From NCBI RefSeq assembly GCF_900114115.1, contig NZ_FORX01000008.1, forward strand, positions 85,148 to 149,147: a stretch of DNA of 64,000 nucleotides. Reading direction: 5' to 3'. Shown piece after piece: positions 44,469 to 54,033 of this stretch. The notes under the pieces were generated by a model. The model was not told the origin of the DNA, did not search any database, and was given only the letters and a program-made list of their open reading frames with translations. A program made the translations under genes and the position numbers. This DNA comes from Desulfomicrobium apsheronum. Lineage in GTDB: Bacteria; Desulfobacterota; Desulfovibrionia; Desulfovibrionales; Desulfomicrobiaceae. Position 1 is the stretch's first letter; every line of letters starts with the position of its first letter.

Positions 44469-45404
44469 TCAGAGGCTGATACGGTTGCGTCCTTTTTCCT
44501 TGGCCCGATAAAGAGCCTGATCCACGCGTTTGAGGAAATCGTCTGGGCTTTCTCCTCTTATGTGACCGGCCACGCCGATGCTCACGGTCACCGGACTTCC
44601 GCTGCCCAGGACATCTGCCTCGCGCATGACAGCACAAATACGCAGCGCAACACGCTGCGCGTCCTCTGCGGTCGTATTGGGCAAAAAAATCAGAAATTCT
44701 TCACCTCCGCTCCGAGCAGCCAAGTCCTCGCTACGGCAGATGCGAAGAAGTGTAGCTGCGCAGGCCTTGAGCACTTCATCTCCGGCATTGTGACCAAATG
44801 TGTCATTAACCTTCTTGAAATGATCCAAATCAGCCATGAGCAGGCTCAAAGGCTCACCCTGTTGATCAGCCGCAAATACGGCCTCTTGAAACCGCTCCAT
44901 GAAATAGCCCCGATTGGCCAAACCGGTCAGAAAGTCTGTCCTGCTAATCTTCTCAAGACGCTCCCTGGCCTCGGCCAGTTCACGATTTCTACGAGCCAGA
45001 TCTCGTCCGATGTTGACCAGATCATTAGTCAGAGAGGACATGGCCTGCATGACCATGCCATCTCCCCCGCCGATGCGCTCGGCCAGCACAGTCCACTCTT
45101 CGCCTTCCAGTCGACTGATCACCTTGTAAAGATCCTCCCCTCCACGAAGTTTGAGTATCTGCGGAAGCGGACTGGTACCCGATTGAGGCGACGCAAACAC
45201 CGCCTCGGTTCCATCGGGATAGCGAAAAATTTCCTCCAGTTTCATCCCCAACGGCCGATCGCTCTTGCGCAGCAGGCGCATAAGGGCCAAGTTGCATCCT
45301 ACAATACGCCGGTCCAAATCGGCCCTCGCCATGATCACATTTTCCGCATGCTCCAAAAATATTGTCAGGGCGTTGCCCCACGAATCATGATAGTCGAGAT
45401 TCAC
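44469..45404 (-). CDS. PAS-GGDEF diguanylate cyclase
   Basis: The 311-residue soluble protein has an N-terminal PAS-like region (about 10-130), a coiled linker (about 130-160) and a GGDEF domain (LEKISRTDFLTGLANRGYF, active site GGEEF, with RSED inhibition site five residues before it, so product feedback is likely). It starts with GTG at 45404, inside the end of the B12-binding gene (20-base overlap), so it is translationally coupled and probably the output of that sensor system. No membrane segment is seen. Confidence 0.88.
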   Translation of the reverse strand: MNLDYHDSWGNALTIFLEHAENVIMARADLDRRIVGCNLALMRLLRKSDRPLGMKLEEIFRYPDGTEAVFASPQSGTSPLPQILKLRGGEDLYKVISRLEGEEWTVLAERIGGGDGMVMQAMSSLTNDLVNIGRDLARRNRELAEARERLEKISRTDFLTGLANRGYFMERFQEAVFAADQQGEPLSLLMADLDHFKKVNDTFGHNAGDEVLKACAATLLRICRSEDLAARSGGEEFLIFLPNTTAEDAQRVALRICAVMREADVLGSGSPVTVSIGVAGHIRGESPDDFLKRVDQALYRAKEKGRNRISL

Positions 45405-46497
45405 TTGCCCTCCTGCTTATGAGTGCTCTGGCCACATTCATGGCGGATTTACAATCCGTGGCCATGGCGTCGGCCTTCAGGACATGAAATATATCTGGAT
45501 CGTGCAGCAGTGCCTGGCCGCCAACAAGAACTCTCATCCCATCCAGATCCGGCTGACTGCGGACACCATCGATAACCGTTTTGACCGCACTAATGTTGAA
45601 AATCATGGCAACAGATATACAAAGTAGGTCCGGCTTCACCGAACGGACAAAATCCAAGAGATCACTGCACGGCGTGTTTGCACCTAAATATTGCACATCC
45701 CATCCATCGCTTTCCAGACACGAAGCGAGCATCCAGGCGCCTATCTCATGAAACTCGTTGGCTGCTGCACTCACGACCGCAGTTCCACGTGTTGGTGCAG
45801 AACTGAAACCTGAAGTGGATATTGAAGCCAATATGCGGGAGACGATGGCTGAGGCGAGATGCTCCTGAGCAACACTGATAAGTCCGTTCTCCCATCGCGC
45901 CCCAACGGCTTGCATCGCGGGTTGCAGCACGTGAACAAAAAAATCGACCATCCGTTCCGCAGTATCGACTCTGCTTTGGGCTATTTCTAGACAAACCGAG
46001 ACATCACCGATCAGCAGTGCGTCACGAAATCGTTCGTAATCTAGTTGCCAAACAGTAGATCCAGCATCAGGCTCAATGGCGGGACGTAACGAAAGCTGCA
46101 CCGTCTCTTCATGGCGGGTGAGCATCCACTCATAAATGGTCAGAATGTCGCTGGCGCTCTGATCCATAAACTCACGGATGACATCAATCCAAACAGTCAT
46201 GACCGCAGAGAAATAAGCATGGGAAAAACCCCGACTGTGATAAGCTCGATAAACCCATGGCAGAGTCTTGCTCAAAAGACCGTATATCCCAAATTGGAAG
46301 ACACTGGCCATGAAAGCCGCATGGTGACGATGGTTTTCGTACATGACCTCCATGGAATTGGAACCAATAAGGTCAGTCAAATCCTCCCGTCCACTCATGC
46401 GTGCGTTGACGGACTCTACAAGCACATACGACAGGCGTGTGTATTCTCCAACGGCAGCCGGACTGACCTGCGGGAGATTTCGCAACTCTATTGTCAT
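45385..46497 (-). CDS. B12-binding sensor protein
   Basis: The 370-residue protein starts at ATG 46497 (MTIELRNLPQVSP), which overlaps the kinase stop by one ATGA. The middle (about 190-235; MVDFFVHVLQPAMQAVGARW, AQEHLASAIVSRILA) is a B12_2 helical cap and the C-terminal part (about 240-365) a B12-binding Rossmann domain with the cobalt-ligand motif EFHEIG (E/DxHxxG). The N-terminal 180 residues are helical and unknown. CarH-like proteins of this plan sense light or B12; here no DNA-binding HTH is present. It sits between a hybrid kinase and a diguanylate cyclase, so it probably acts as sensor or adaptor for them. Confidence 0.8.
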   Translation of the reverse strand: MTIELRNLPQVSPAAVGEYTRLSYVLVESVNARMSGREDLTDLIGSNSMEVMYENHRHHAAFMASVFQFGIYGLLSKTLPWVYRAYHSRGFSHAYFSAVMTVWIDVIREFMDQSASDILTIYEWMLTRHEETVQLSLRPAIEPDAGSTVWQLDYERFRDALLIGDVSVCLEIAQSRVDTAERMVDFFVHVLQPAMQAVGARWENGLISVAQEHLASAIVSRILASISTSGFSSAPTRGTAVVSAAANEFHEIGAWMLASCLESDGWDVQYLGANTPCSDLLDFVRSVKPDLLCISVAMIFNISAVKTVIDGVRSQPDLDGMRVLVGGQALLHDPDIFHVLKADAMATDCKSAMNVARALISRRASESRLS

Positions 46498-48905
46498 GAC
46501 TGTAAAACCCCGGCCCCGCACAAAGCGCCTTGAATTTCCTTTCCCGATCGGGATTTTTTTTCGATCAGAATCTGGTCCATGACTTGGGTTATTTCCTGCA
46601 TGCTCACCGGCTTGGTTAAATAAGCGTTCATGCCCGCAGCCAGGAACTTTTCGCAATCACCGACCATGGCGTACGCCGTCAGGGCGATGATTGGCGTGGA
46701 CGCAATATCTCCCTTCCAAGATCGGATAGTCCGCGTGGCCTCGAGACCATCCATAATCGGCATCTGTACATCCATAAGCACAATATCAAAACACTCCTCA
46801 CGAAGCTTGCGCAAAACCTCTTTCCCATCCCTGGCCACGACCACTCTACAACCAATCCTTTTGAGAATTGTCTCGACAAACATGGCGTTGACAAGATCAT
46901 CCTCAGCCAAGAGTACGCTACGAGGCTTTTGGCAGATGGGTTTGGGATGACTTGGGACCCTGCGCTCGCTACTTGAAACGGGCTCAAAAGGAAGGAAGAA
47001 ATTGATGACCGTTCCTTGGCCCAAATCGCTCTGCAAGGAAATCTCTCCGCCCATGAGATCGACCAGGCGACGTACGATAGCCAGGCCCAAACCAGCGCCC
47101 TGGTGCTCGCGTACATAGGTTTTCTCACCTTGAACGAAAGGCTCAAAAATAGTGCCCACAATATCCTGGCTGATTCCAGGACCAGAATCTTGGATGGAAA
47201 ATAACACGGTCATTAGGCCGTCTGTTCCCCATGAAAGAGGTTTCACTTCAACTCGCACGAAACCACTTTCCGTAAACTTGACTGCGTTACCAACCACGTT
47301 GAAAAGAATCTGCCTCAATCGACTCTCATCACCTTTAACCAGCTCAGGCAGGTTCGGGTCGAAAAAGAAATCAAGCATAAGCTTCTTTGCGGAAGCATCG
47401 AACAAGAAAACCTCGCTCAATTGTTGTCGCATGGACGAAATGTCAAAAACATCCTCACACAAATTGAGTTTGCCGGCCTCAATTTTGGACAGGTCGAGAA
47501 TGTCAGCAAGCAGCCTGTTCAGACGTGAAAGACATCTGTGAGCATTATGCGCATAGCCGTGTTGCTCTGCATTGAGATTCGTCTGCCGGAGGACTTCAAT
47601 CATCCCACTTGCACCATTCAGCGGGGTACGAATTTCGTGACTCATATTGGCCAGAAACTCGCTTTTTGCCCGATTGGCCATATCGCTTTGCGCAGCGAGC
47701 TCATGGGCTCTCTCAAGGGCATATTCGAGGTTACGGTTTGTGGTCTCAAGTTCCTTTTCAAAGGTTCGGCGGTCGGTAACATCAATGGCAATATGAATTA
47801 TCTTAACCAGTTTTCCATGCCGATCGTGAACAGGGGTGCAAGAGACCATGTAGGTTTTATCGAAAGCATCCATCTCCAGTTCAGCTTGCGCTCCCATACA
47901 GGTTTGCTTCGTCTTCGCCATAGGACAATTAAAAGGAGGCCCGTCTCCTTTGTGAAAAATCTCGAAACATTTTCGGCCGGAAATACCCCGCATATCTAAG
48001 CCCGTAAGTTCAAGCGCGACCTTGTTGGCAGCCAAAATTCTATATTCGCAATCGAGTACAATGACTGGATGTCCGATGGCCTGAAAAATGTTTTCCCATT
48101 CATTCCGAATTTGAAGCAAAGATGCCTCGGCTTCTTTCCGAGCCGTGATATCAAATACAATAGAGTACAGAAGGCGCTTACCATGTATTTGAACAGGCCC
48201 AGAGTAAACTGAAACATCCCGGATGGAATCATCGCAGAGACGATGCCTGAACTGAAAATTATTTCGAGATGTCTCCCGTGCCTGACTCATGGCTGTAGAA
48301 ATTTCTTCGCGTGAGGCCGTGTTGATTTCCCATATCTTCTTCCTACATAATTCAACTTTGGACCCACCGTAAAATAACTCCGCAGCAACATTGACATCGA
48401 CTATTCGTCCTGTATCAGGTTCAATGAACATCATCACGGTAGGCATCTTGTCGAATACCTCGAGAAAATCACGCCTAGATTCTTGCAAGAGTCTGTCTGT
48501 AAATTCGCACCGCTTATATACATCCAACAAACTGATCACCAAGGATTCTGATGCAGGCCAAATCAATGATCCAGAGACAAGACCTTGACCAAGTAAATCA
48601 CTCCGAAAATGGGATAAGTCGTCGTACTTGACCACAAACAGGCAGACTACGTCACCATATTCTGGAGCAACGGCAAAAATATTACACAATTCCGCAACAG
48701 TCCCGTCTGACAATGAGGGGGCGAGTAAAACAAATGTCGGGCCGTTCCCCATGACTGCATCCAAGGCTTGGCTGCTCTGTGCTCGACTCGTTTTGTAAGA
48801 CGCCCTATTTAGAACACGCTCCAAGGAGTCAAGTTCTCTTACCTCTTCGCTAACGATTAGAATATGATAAGAAGACTGATCAATAAAATCGTACTTTTCA
48901 CGCAT
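46494..48905 (-). CDS. Hybrid histidine kinase with PAS domains
   Basis: Start ATG 48905 is chosen for AAGGA seven bases upstream; the frame could start at 49025. The 803 residues contain a receiver-like N-terminus lacking clear acidic sites (about 8-120), two PAS domains (about 150-270 and 280-395), HisKA (FLANMSHEIRTPLNGASGM), HATPase (GTIFEPFVQG, GAGLGLAIVRRLV) and a C-terminal receiver (VLLAEDDLVN, Asp in IVLMDVQMPIMDG). It has no membrane helix, so it senses inside the cell. It is first in an operon with the B12-binding protein and the diguanylate cyclase. Confidence 0.9.
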   Translation of the reverse strand: MREKYDFIDQSSYHILIVSEEVRELDSLERVLNRASYKTSRAQSSQALDAVMGNGPTFVLLAPSLSDGTVAELCNIFAVAPEYGDVVCLFVVKYDDLSHFRSDLLGQGLVSGSLIWPASESLVISLLDVYKRCEFTDRLLQESRRDFLEVFDKMPTVMMFIEPDTGRIVDVNVAAELFYGGSKVELCRKKIWEINTASREEISTAMSQARETSRNNFQFRHRLCDDSIRDVSVYSGPVQIHGKRLLYSIVFDITARKEAEASLLQIRNEWENIFQAIGHPVIVLDCEYRILAANKVALELTGLDMRGISGRKCFEIFHKGDGPPFNCPMAKTKQTCMGAQAELEMDAFDKTYMVSCTPVHDRHGKLVKIIHIAIDVTDRRTFEKELETTNRNLEYALERAHELAAQSDMANRAKSEFLANMSHEIRTPLNGASGMIEVLRQTNLNAEQHGYAHNAHRCLSRLNRLLADILDLSKIEAGKLNLCEDVFDISSMRQQLSEVFLFDASAKKLMLDFFFDPNLPELVKGDESRLRQILFNVVGNAVKFTESGFVRVEVKPLSWGTDGLMTVLFSIQDSGPGISQDIVGTIFEPFVQGEKTYVREHQGAGLGLAIVRRLVDLMGGEISLQSDLGQGTVINFFLPFEPVSSSERRVPSHPKPICQKPRSVLLAEDDLVNAMFVETILKRIGCRVVVARDGKEVLRKLREECFDIVLMDVQMPIMDGLEATRTIRSWKGDIASTPIIALTAYAMVGDCEKFLAAGMNAYLTKPVSMQEITQVMDQILIEKKSRSGKEIQGALCGAGVLQS

Positions 48906-49101
48906 AAAGGTCCTTTCGCAGGAAAATCCATTGCAATAAAACAACGGATTATCTGCATGTATATCAGTCGAATAGTTTTTATTCCTTGAAATTCGCATAT
49001 ACTTATCATCGCAAAAAATACTCAAGATATCAGTTCAAAGATATCAAATTAGCATCGTCTTTAAAATCGATCGCAACATCAGTGCCGATGTGCCCTAATC
49101 A

Positions 49102-51924
49102 CTAATCTGTATTGTTAAGGGGAAGTCTGATCGTGAAAGTCGTCCCTTCACCTGGCTGGGATTTAAAGCTAATAGTACCTTCATGGACCCCTGTTACGAT
49201 GCGATGCGCAATGAACAATCCCTGGCCTGTGCCCGTCCCAACAGCTTTCGTGGTAAAGAACGGCTCGAAAGCATGTTCCTGAACATGCGACGGCATGCCG
49301 CTTCCGTTATCCGCGATCCGAATTTCAACCCATCCGCCATCCCTGCGCGTAATCACATGGATCGTTCCCAAAGGCGCTCCCCCGTCACTCCTGATCTCCG
49401 AGATCGCGTGAGCGGCGTTGACCAAGAGATTAAGCAACACCTGCCCAATCTCTTGGCTGAGGCACGGCACAGGCGGAAGTTCAGGATCCAGATCCATGCT
49501 CAATTCGGCCACATATTTCCATTCGTTCCGCGACAGGGTGACCGTGTCCGTAACAAGTTTATTCAGATCCACATCCGTTTTACAGTCGTGACCGGGGTGA
49601 ACAAACTGCCTGACCGAACCGACGATGGCCGTGATTTTCTCTAAACCATGCAACACGTCGCCCACGGCTGAAGGCAACTCTTCAAGATAGAATGAAACCT
49701 GCAACTCCTCATCCCTAGCCTGGATCACTTTAATCTCCCTCTCAAGAGCAGGATCCGACGCTAGGCGTTCAAACAGAAGACCATGTCCCCCCAGCGCCTG
49801 CGCAATGTGGTCCATGGCCTCTTTGATAAACCAGATGTAGTTGAGGACGTATTGAGTCGGCGTATTGATTTCGTGAGCAATACCCGCTGCAAGCTGACCA
49901 ATGGCTTCCATCTTCTGAGTTTGCAGCAACTGAGCTTCTATGAAGCGTCGTTGCGTCACATCCATGACCAAAAGCCAAATTCCGGCACATTCTTCTTTGT
50001 TCTCTTCCTGCATGACTGGAGTAACTATGCTGAAAAACTGCTCCCCAGAAATAAACCATCGAATGTCGCACCGCCGAATTTCCTCACCGCACCCCACCGT
50101 ATCCACCATCCGAAGATACGTCTCTCGATCATCAGGATGGACAAGCGTAACCAGTTGCAGACCGGAAATTTCATCCTTCTCTTGACGAACCAACTCGCAA
50201 AAATGACGGTTACAAAAAGTCACTCTCCCATGGGCATCAATTTCCACAAGGCCCTGCTGCATCGTTTCAGCAAGCCCCCGAAATTGTCTCTCGCTCTTAA
50301 CAAGTCTATCCACGGAAGAACGCAACTCCGTCACATCCTGCAGAAACCCCTCAAAATACTCGGCTTCACCATCATCCGCAAAGATCACCCTTCCATTGAT
50401 CTTGGCCCAAAAAGATATTCCATCCTTGCGTCGGAGTTCGATATCGCGGTCTCTGACAATACCAGTGACCAGCGCTTCACGCAGAAGATCTTCGCGATCT
50501 TCCGACCGAACATAGAGCTGAGACGGAATATCCGTATAATATCGCCGCATTTCCTCGGTCGAATCAAAATCGAATATAGAGGCCAAGGCCTGATTCACAC
50601 TCAAAAACCCATAAGGCGATATCTGAAAAATGCCTACTGGGGCGTTGTCGAAGATGTTCTTGTATTTATCTTCAACCTCGAGAAGTGTGCCGCGGATGCT
50701 CTCCAGCACGGTCACGTCCCTGGCTACGAAGACGGTAGCTATCTTCGCCCCATCAGGGCCTCGAATCTGATCCCGATTGACGAGAAAACTACCCTGGATA
50801 TTGCCGAAGTTCACAGGAATGCGGCCATCGGACCTGTCATCACCTGAAAAGTTGTACTCGAAAGCGCCGAGAACTTCAGCGCAAGGCCGTCCAATAATTT
50901 CGATGGAAGGACATGACAGGCGAGTTTCCAGAGCCTTGTTGACCCGCATTAGAGCCAGGTCGTTGTCGACCAGGAAGACCAAGTCCGAAATCGCATTGAA
51001 AGTTCGATCAAGTTCTTCCTTGGCGTTCCTGATCTGCTCCTGCACCCGCACTCTCTCGGTCAGATCGTGAAGAATGAGAGAAAAACCAGTAATACGTCCG
51101 GAGACATCTGGATGTCGGTTCAAAATTGCCCGAAACTGCCTGGAACCGAAAGGCAACGGTTGAGTGACATCCGCTTCGAAAGTCCTTTCCACTGAGGCCA
51201 GAACCTCTCCTCCAAAAACCTCTAGCCAGGGAAAGACCGCCTCGACCTTGCGGCCCAGAAACGCAGGGCTAATCTCATCTTCCGCTGTCGCATAATAGAT
51301 TTTCCCTATGCGCGCGTCAGAGTCTAGCAAGCTTGTGGCGGCACTGTTGATATTACCGATGGTGCCGTCCGGTTCTAAAAATATTGCTGGAGTGGAGAGA
51401 CTTTCGAAAAATGTCAGATACCTGTTTTTCTCATTGGTTATACATCGCAAAGTCGAGGCCATCTCGACCAAAGTCGTCTGCCCCCCGACATTGGCCCATT
51501 CAGCGCTAAACCCAATACTCATGCGATCAAAAAGCACAATAACGAGCTCGTCCAACCTAGACTGATCATCCCCTTCGGCAACAAATTCTCGTATTAGGTC
51601 TCGATATGTCCGGCGATAATAAACGAATAGTCCCAAAAACATCTCCAGGGAGACGCCCCTTTGCCTGTGACGCCGCGCCTGGCCCATGGCGAAGCGCGAT
51701 GCTGGATCTTCGTTCCAATCAGTATGCAGGCTAACATTCAGGGAACCATCTCCATGAAACTTAAGCGTGCCTGCCAAGGCTTCGGTCAAACCTGCGATGG
51801 ATACCCTCCACGCTTCCAACAGGGTTGAGGAATATCTGGTATAGTCATGCATGCGCGCATAGCCGAGTATCCGCTCCATGAGCCAAGATTCCTTGGCGCG
51901 CATCAGTTCGATGAACTCATCCAC
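49102..51924 (-). CDS. Soluble multi-PAS sensor histidine kinase
   Basis: GTG 51924 is chosen because GAGGTGA lies just upstream; ATG 51969 is the alternative. The 940-residue protein has an unfamiliar helical N-terminal domain (about 1-165; MHDYTRYSSTLLEAW, GVSLEMFLGLFVYYRRTYRDL in part), about four PAS domains (about 175-640), HisKA (LAAGIAHEINTPTQYV) and HATPase (DNGSGMPSHVQEHAFEPFFTTK, GTGQGLFIAHRIV). There is no membrane segment. The N-terminal domain resembles the helical sensor part of RsbR-like or globin-like proteins; I cannot assign it. No response regulator is adjacent. Confidence 0.85.
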   Translation of the reverse strand: MDEFIELMRAKESWLMERILGYARMHDYTRYSSTLLEAWRVSIAGLTEALAGTLKFHGDGSLNVSLHTDWNEDPASRFAMGQARRHRQRGVSLEMFLGLFVYYRRTYRDLIREFVAEGDDQSRLDELVIVLFDRMSIGFSAEWANVGGQTTLVEMASTLRCITNEKNRYLTFFESLSTPAIFLEPDGTIGNINSAATSLLDSDARIGKIYYATAEDEISPAFLGRKVEAVFPWLEVFGGEVLASVERTFEADVTQPLPFGSRQFRAILNRHPDVSGRITGFSLILHDLTERVRVQEQIRNAKEELDRTFNAISDLVFLVDNDLALMRVNKALETRLSCPSIEIIGRPCAEVLGAFEYNFSGDDRSDGRIPVNFGNIQGSFLVNRDQIRGPDGAKIATVFVARDVTVLESIRGTLLEVEDKYKNIFDNAPVGIFQISPYGFLSVNQALASIFDFDSTEEMRRYYTDIPSQLYVRSEDREDLLREALVTGIVRDRDIELRRKDGISFWAKINGRVIFADDGEAEYFEGFLQDVTELRSSVDRLVKSERQFRGLAETMQQGLVEIDAHGRVTFCNRHFCELVRQEKDEISGLQLVTLVHPDDRETYLRMVDTVGCGEEIRRCDIRWFISGEQFFSIVTPVMQEENKEECAGIWLLVMDVTQRRFIEAQLLQTQKMEAIGQLAAGIAHEINTPTQYVLNYIWFIKEAMDHIAQALGGHGLLFERLASDPALEREIKVIQARDEELQVSFYLEELPSAVGDVLHGLEKITAIVGSVRQFVHPGHDCKTDVDLNKLVTDTVTLSRNEWKYVAELSMDLDPELPPVPCLSQEIGQVLLNLLVNAAHAISEIRSDGGAPLGTIHVITRRDGGWVEIRIADNGSGMPSHVQEHAFEPFFTTKAVGTGTGQGLFIAHRIVTGVHEGTISFKSQPGEGTTFTIRLPLNNTD

Positions 51925-51969
51925 TATCGTCACCTCAAAAAAACCATATCTGCACCCCTGCGCATACAA

Positions 51970-52229
51970 GAAAATTACGAATTAGATATAATGTACAAAA
52001 ATCAAAAAAAATAGACAGTGCAAGCATTTGAAAATTAAATCATGATTTTAAATTTATACAACTATCCAACATACTCAACCCTTAAAAAATACGGATCAAT
52101 CCTATATAATTCATTCTTTACGTAAAAAATACGGTATCAAAATAAAAAAAAATAAAAATATTCTTAATATTGCAAAAATCCATTAAAAAACTAAATATTT
52201 TGAACTTTCATACATAGGGATCAGCCCAG
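51970..52229. other. AT-rich spacer
   Basis: About 260 bases, strongly AT-rich (poly-A and poly-T runs), without a gene. It separates the sensor kinase promoter from the polysaccharide genes at 52.2 kb. Confidence 0.45.
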
Positions 52230-52700
52230 TCACACGAGAAAATCGCTATCAGTAACATTCTCCCCCAGGAGTGCTTTGTTGTGCAGGCAAAGCCGAAGCA
52301 TCAAACAGGCCAGGAATGCGCCCAAGACGTTGGCTAGAAAATCGAGAGGATCTGCGTTGCGTTCCGGTTGAAACATCTGCAGCATTTCATCCAATCCACC
52401 GACGCAAACTGCAACGGCGGCGACGGCAACGGGCTCCAAATCGAGCGCCCAACGCAAAAGAAGGGTCAGGAAGAAGGAAGCCAACACATGGACCACCTTG
52501 TCTAAATGCTCGAAGCACTGGCAGTGTGTCAGCCCGATCATGGAGGCTTGGTAAATTCCCACACAGCAAAGACAAGTCACGACCAAGCGCAGCAACCTTG
52601 ACCACGCGACACGGAGTGTATGGACAGGAGCAAAGAAGAAGTCGCGAACAGCGTGTATCCAATGATCGGATGCATTCACGGTTTTAGGGACACCCGTCAC
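52230..52700 (-). CDS. VanZ-like small membrane protein
   Basis: The 156-residue protein has four predicted membrane helices and the VanZ-family pattern FEHLDKVVHVLASFFLTLL and DEMLQMFQPERNADPLDFLANVLGAFLA. The family is linked to envelope polysaccharides and glycopeptide tolerance; exact function is unknown. It lies 16 bases after WecB on the same strand, so it is likely in that operon. Confidence 0.85.
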   Translation of the reverse strand: MTGVPKTVNASDHWIHAVRDFFFAPVHTLRVAWSRLLRLVVTCLCCVGIYQASMIGLTHCQCFEHLDKVVHVLASFFLTLLLRWALDLEPVAVAAVAVCVGGLDEMLQMFQPERNADPLDFLANVLGAFLACLMLRLCLHNKALLGENVTDSDFLV

Positions 52701-52716
52701 CCCTTAACAATCATAG

Positions 52717-53844
52717 CTATACCTCAAAAATCGCCGTCACACAGCGCATGGCAGCCCGACCATCCCAGAATTCTGGGCGTTGCGGTGCACGTTCGGTACC
52801 TAAGGCAGCGTGGAATTCGTGTCTTATGCGCTCAACGCTGTTGCCGACCAGTACTCCAGCCCCTCCATGCTCCTTCAAAGTTACGGGGCGTTCGGTGTTC
52901 CATCGCAAGGTCAGACAGGGTGTTCCAAGGACACAACATTCTTCCTGCAGGCCCCCGCTGTCGGTCAGGGCGACGACGGCCTGCATGTTAAGGCGCAGCA
53001 TTTCATGGTAGCCGAGGGGGTGCGTGAGGACAAGGCCGGGACACCACGCGGCCTTGTCCCACAGTCCGAAGGACTCGAGCATCTTTCCGGTGCGGGGGTG
53101 GATAGGCCAGATCAGGGGAATGACGGGAGCGACCTCTCCAGTCAGGAAAGCCAGGATGGGTTCCAGCACCTCGACCTGATCCACGTTGGAAGGCCGGTGC
53201 ATGGTCAGCAGCGCAAAGCCTTTGGAGAGGTCCGGCACGACCGTGCCAGGCAGCAGAAGATTCCTGCGAACAACCTCAGCCACGTCGAGCAGGGCCGCCC
53301 TGTCTCGGTGAGCCTCAAGAGTATCAATCATGATGTTGCCCACGAAGCGGATCTTTTCAACCGGCACGCCCTCCTGAAGGAGATTGCCGCTCGAGAGACG
53401 GTCGGGCGTGAGCAGGAGATCGCTCAGGCGATCCGTGACCAGTCGATTGATTTCCTCGGGCATGGACATATCCCGACTGCGCAGGCCAGCCTCCACATGG
53501 GCCACCTTTACGCCAAGTTTCTTGGCCGTAATGGTACAAGCCATGGTCGAGTTCACGTCACCCACCACCACTACCCAGTCCGGCCGTTCGCAGAGCAGAA
53601 CCTTCTCGAACTCGACCATGACCGATGCCGTCTGTTCGGCATGGGAGCCCGACCCCACGCCCAGGTCCATGTCCGGCCTGGGCATGCCCAGGTCGTCAAA
53701 AAAGGCCTGGCTCATCCTGCGGTCGTAGTGTTGGCCCGTGTGAACCAGAAGATGCTCCACGTCCGGTCTTGTGTTCAGCGCCTCGATAAGCGGCGCGATC
53801 TTCATGAAATTCGGCCTTGCACCGACAACATTTATTATTTTCAT
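52717..53844 (-). CDS. wecB: UDP-N-acetylglucosamine 2-epimerase
   Basis: The 375-residue protein has the non-hydrolysing UDP-GlcNAc 2-epimerase layout: VVGARPNFMKIAPLIEAL, GQHYDRRMSQAFFDDLG, VVGDVNSTMACTITAKKLG, HVEAGLRSRDMSMPEEINR, TMHRPSNVD and LTDSGGLQEECCVLGTP. It interconverts UDP-GlcNAc and UDP-ManNAc for surface-polysaccharide synthesis. It follows the WecA-like gene and shares its strand, so both probably act on one polymer. GlmS at 41 kb supplies the precursor. Confidence 0.95.
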   Translation of the reverse strand: MKIINVVGARPNFMKIAPLIEALNTRPDVEHLLVHTGQHYDRRMSQAFFDDLGMPRPDMDLGVGSGSHAEQTASVMVEFEKVLLCERPDWVVVVGDVNSTMACTITAKKLGVKVAHVEAGLRSRDMSMPEEINRLVTDRLSDLLLTPDRLSSGNLLQEGVPVEKIRFVGNIMIDTLEAHRDRAALLDVAEVVRRNLLLPGTVVPDLSKGFALLTMHRPSNVDQVEVLEPILAFLTGEVAPVIPLIWPIHPRTGKMLESFGLWDKAAWCPGLVLTHPLGYHEMLRLNMQAVVALTDSGGLQEECCVLGTPCLTLRWNTERPVTLKEHGGAGVLVGNSVERIRHEFHAALGTERAPQRPEFWDGRAAMRCVTAIFEV

Positions 53845-54033
53845 AGTGGTATGATTTCCTGATATACTCGGACTTACTTGTTCTGCGGTGCGAATACCGA
53901 GAGAGGTTATGCGTCAGAGGTATCACCTTAAGCCTCATCAGCAGATTATTGTGTGAATTTCCGAAATCCTGCCTCTCAAGGGACAAACGTCACGCCTTAG
54001 AATGATGGGACGCCCTGGCTGCGCAATTGAAAT

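Noticed and set aside
52810..53862. 350-codon plus frame opposite wecB
   Set aside because: Antisense to a textbook UDP-GlcNAc 2-epimerase.
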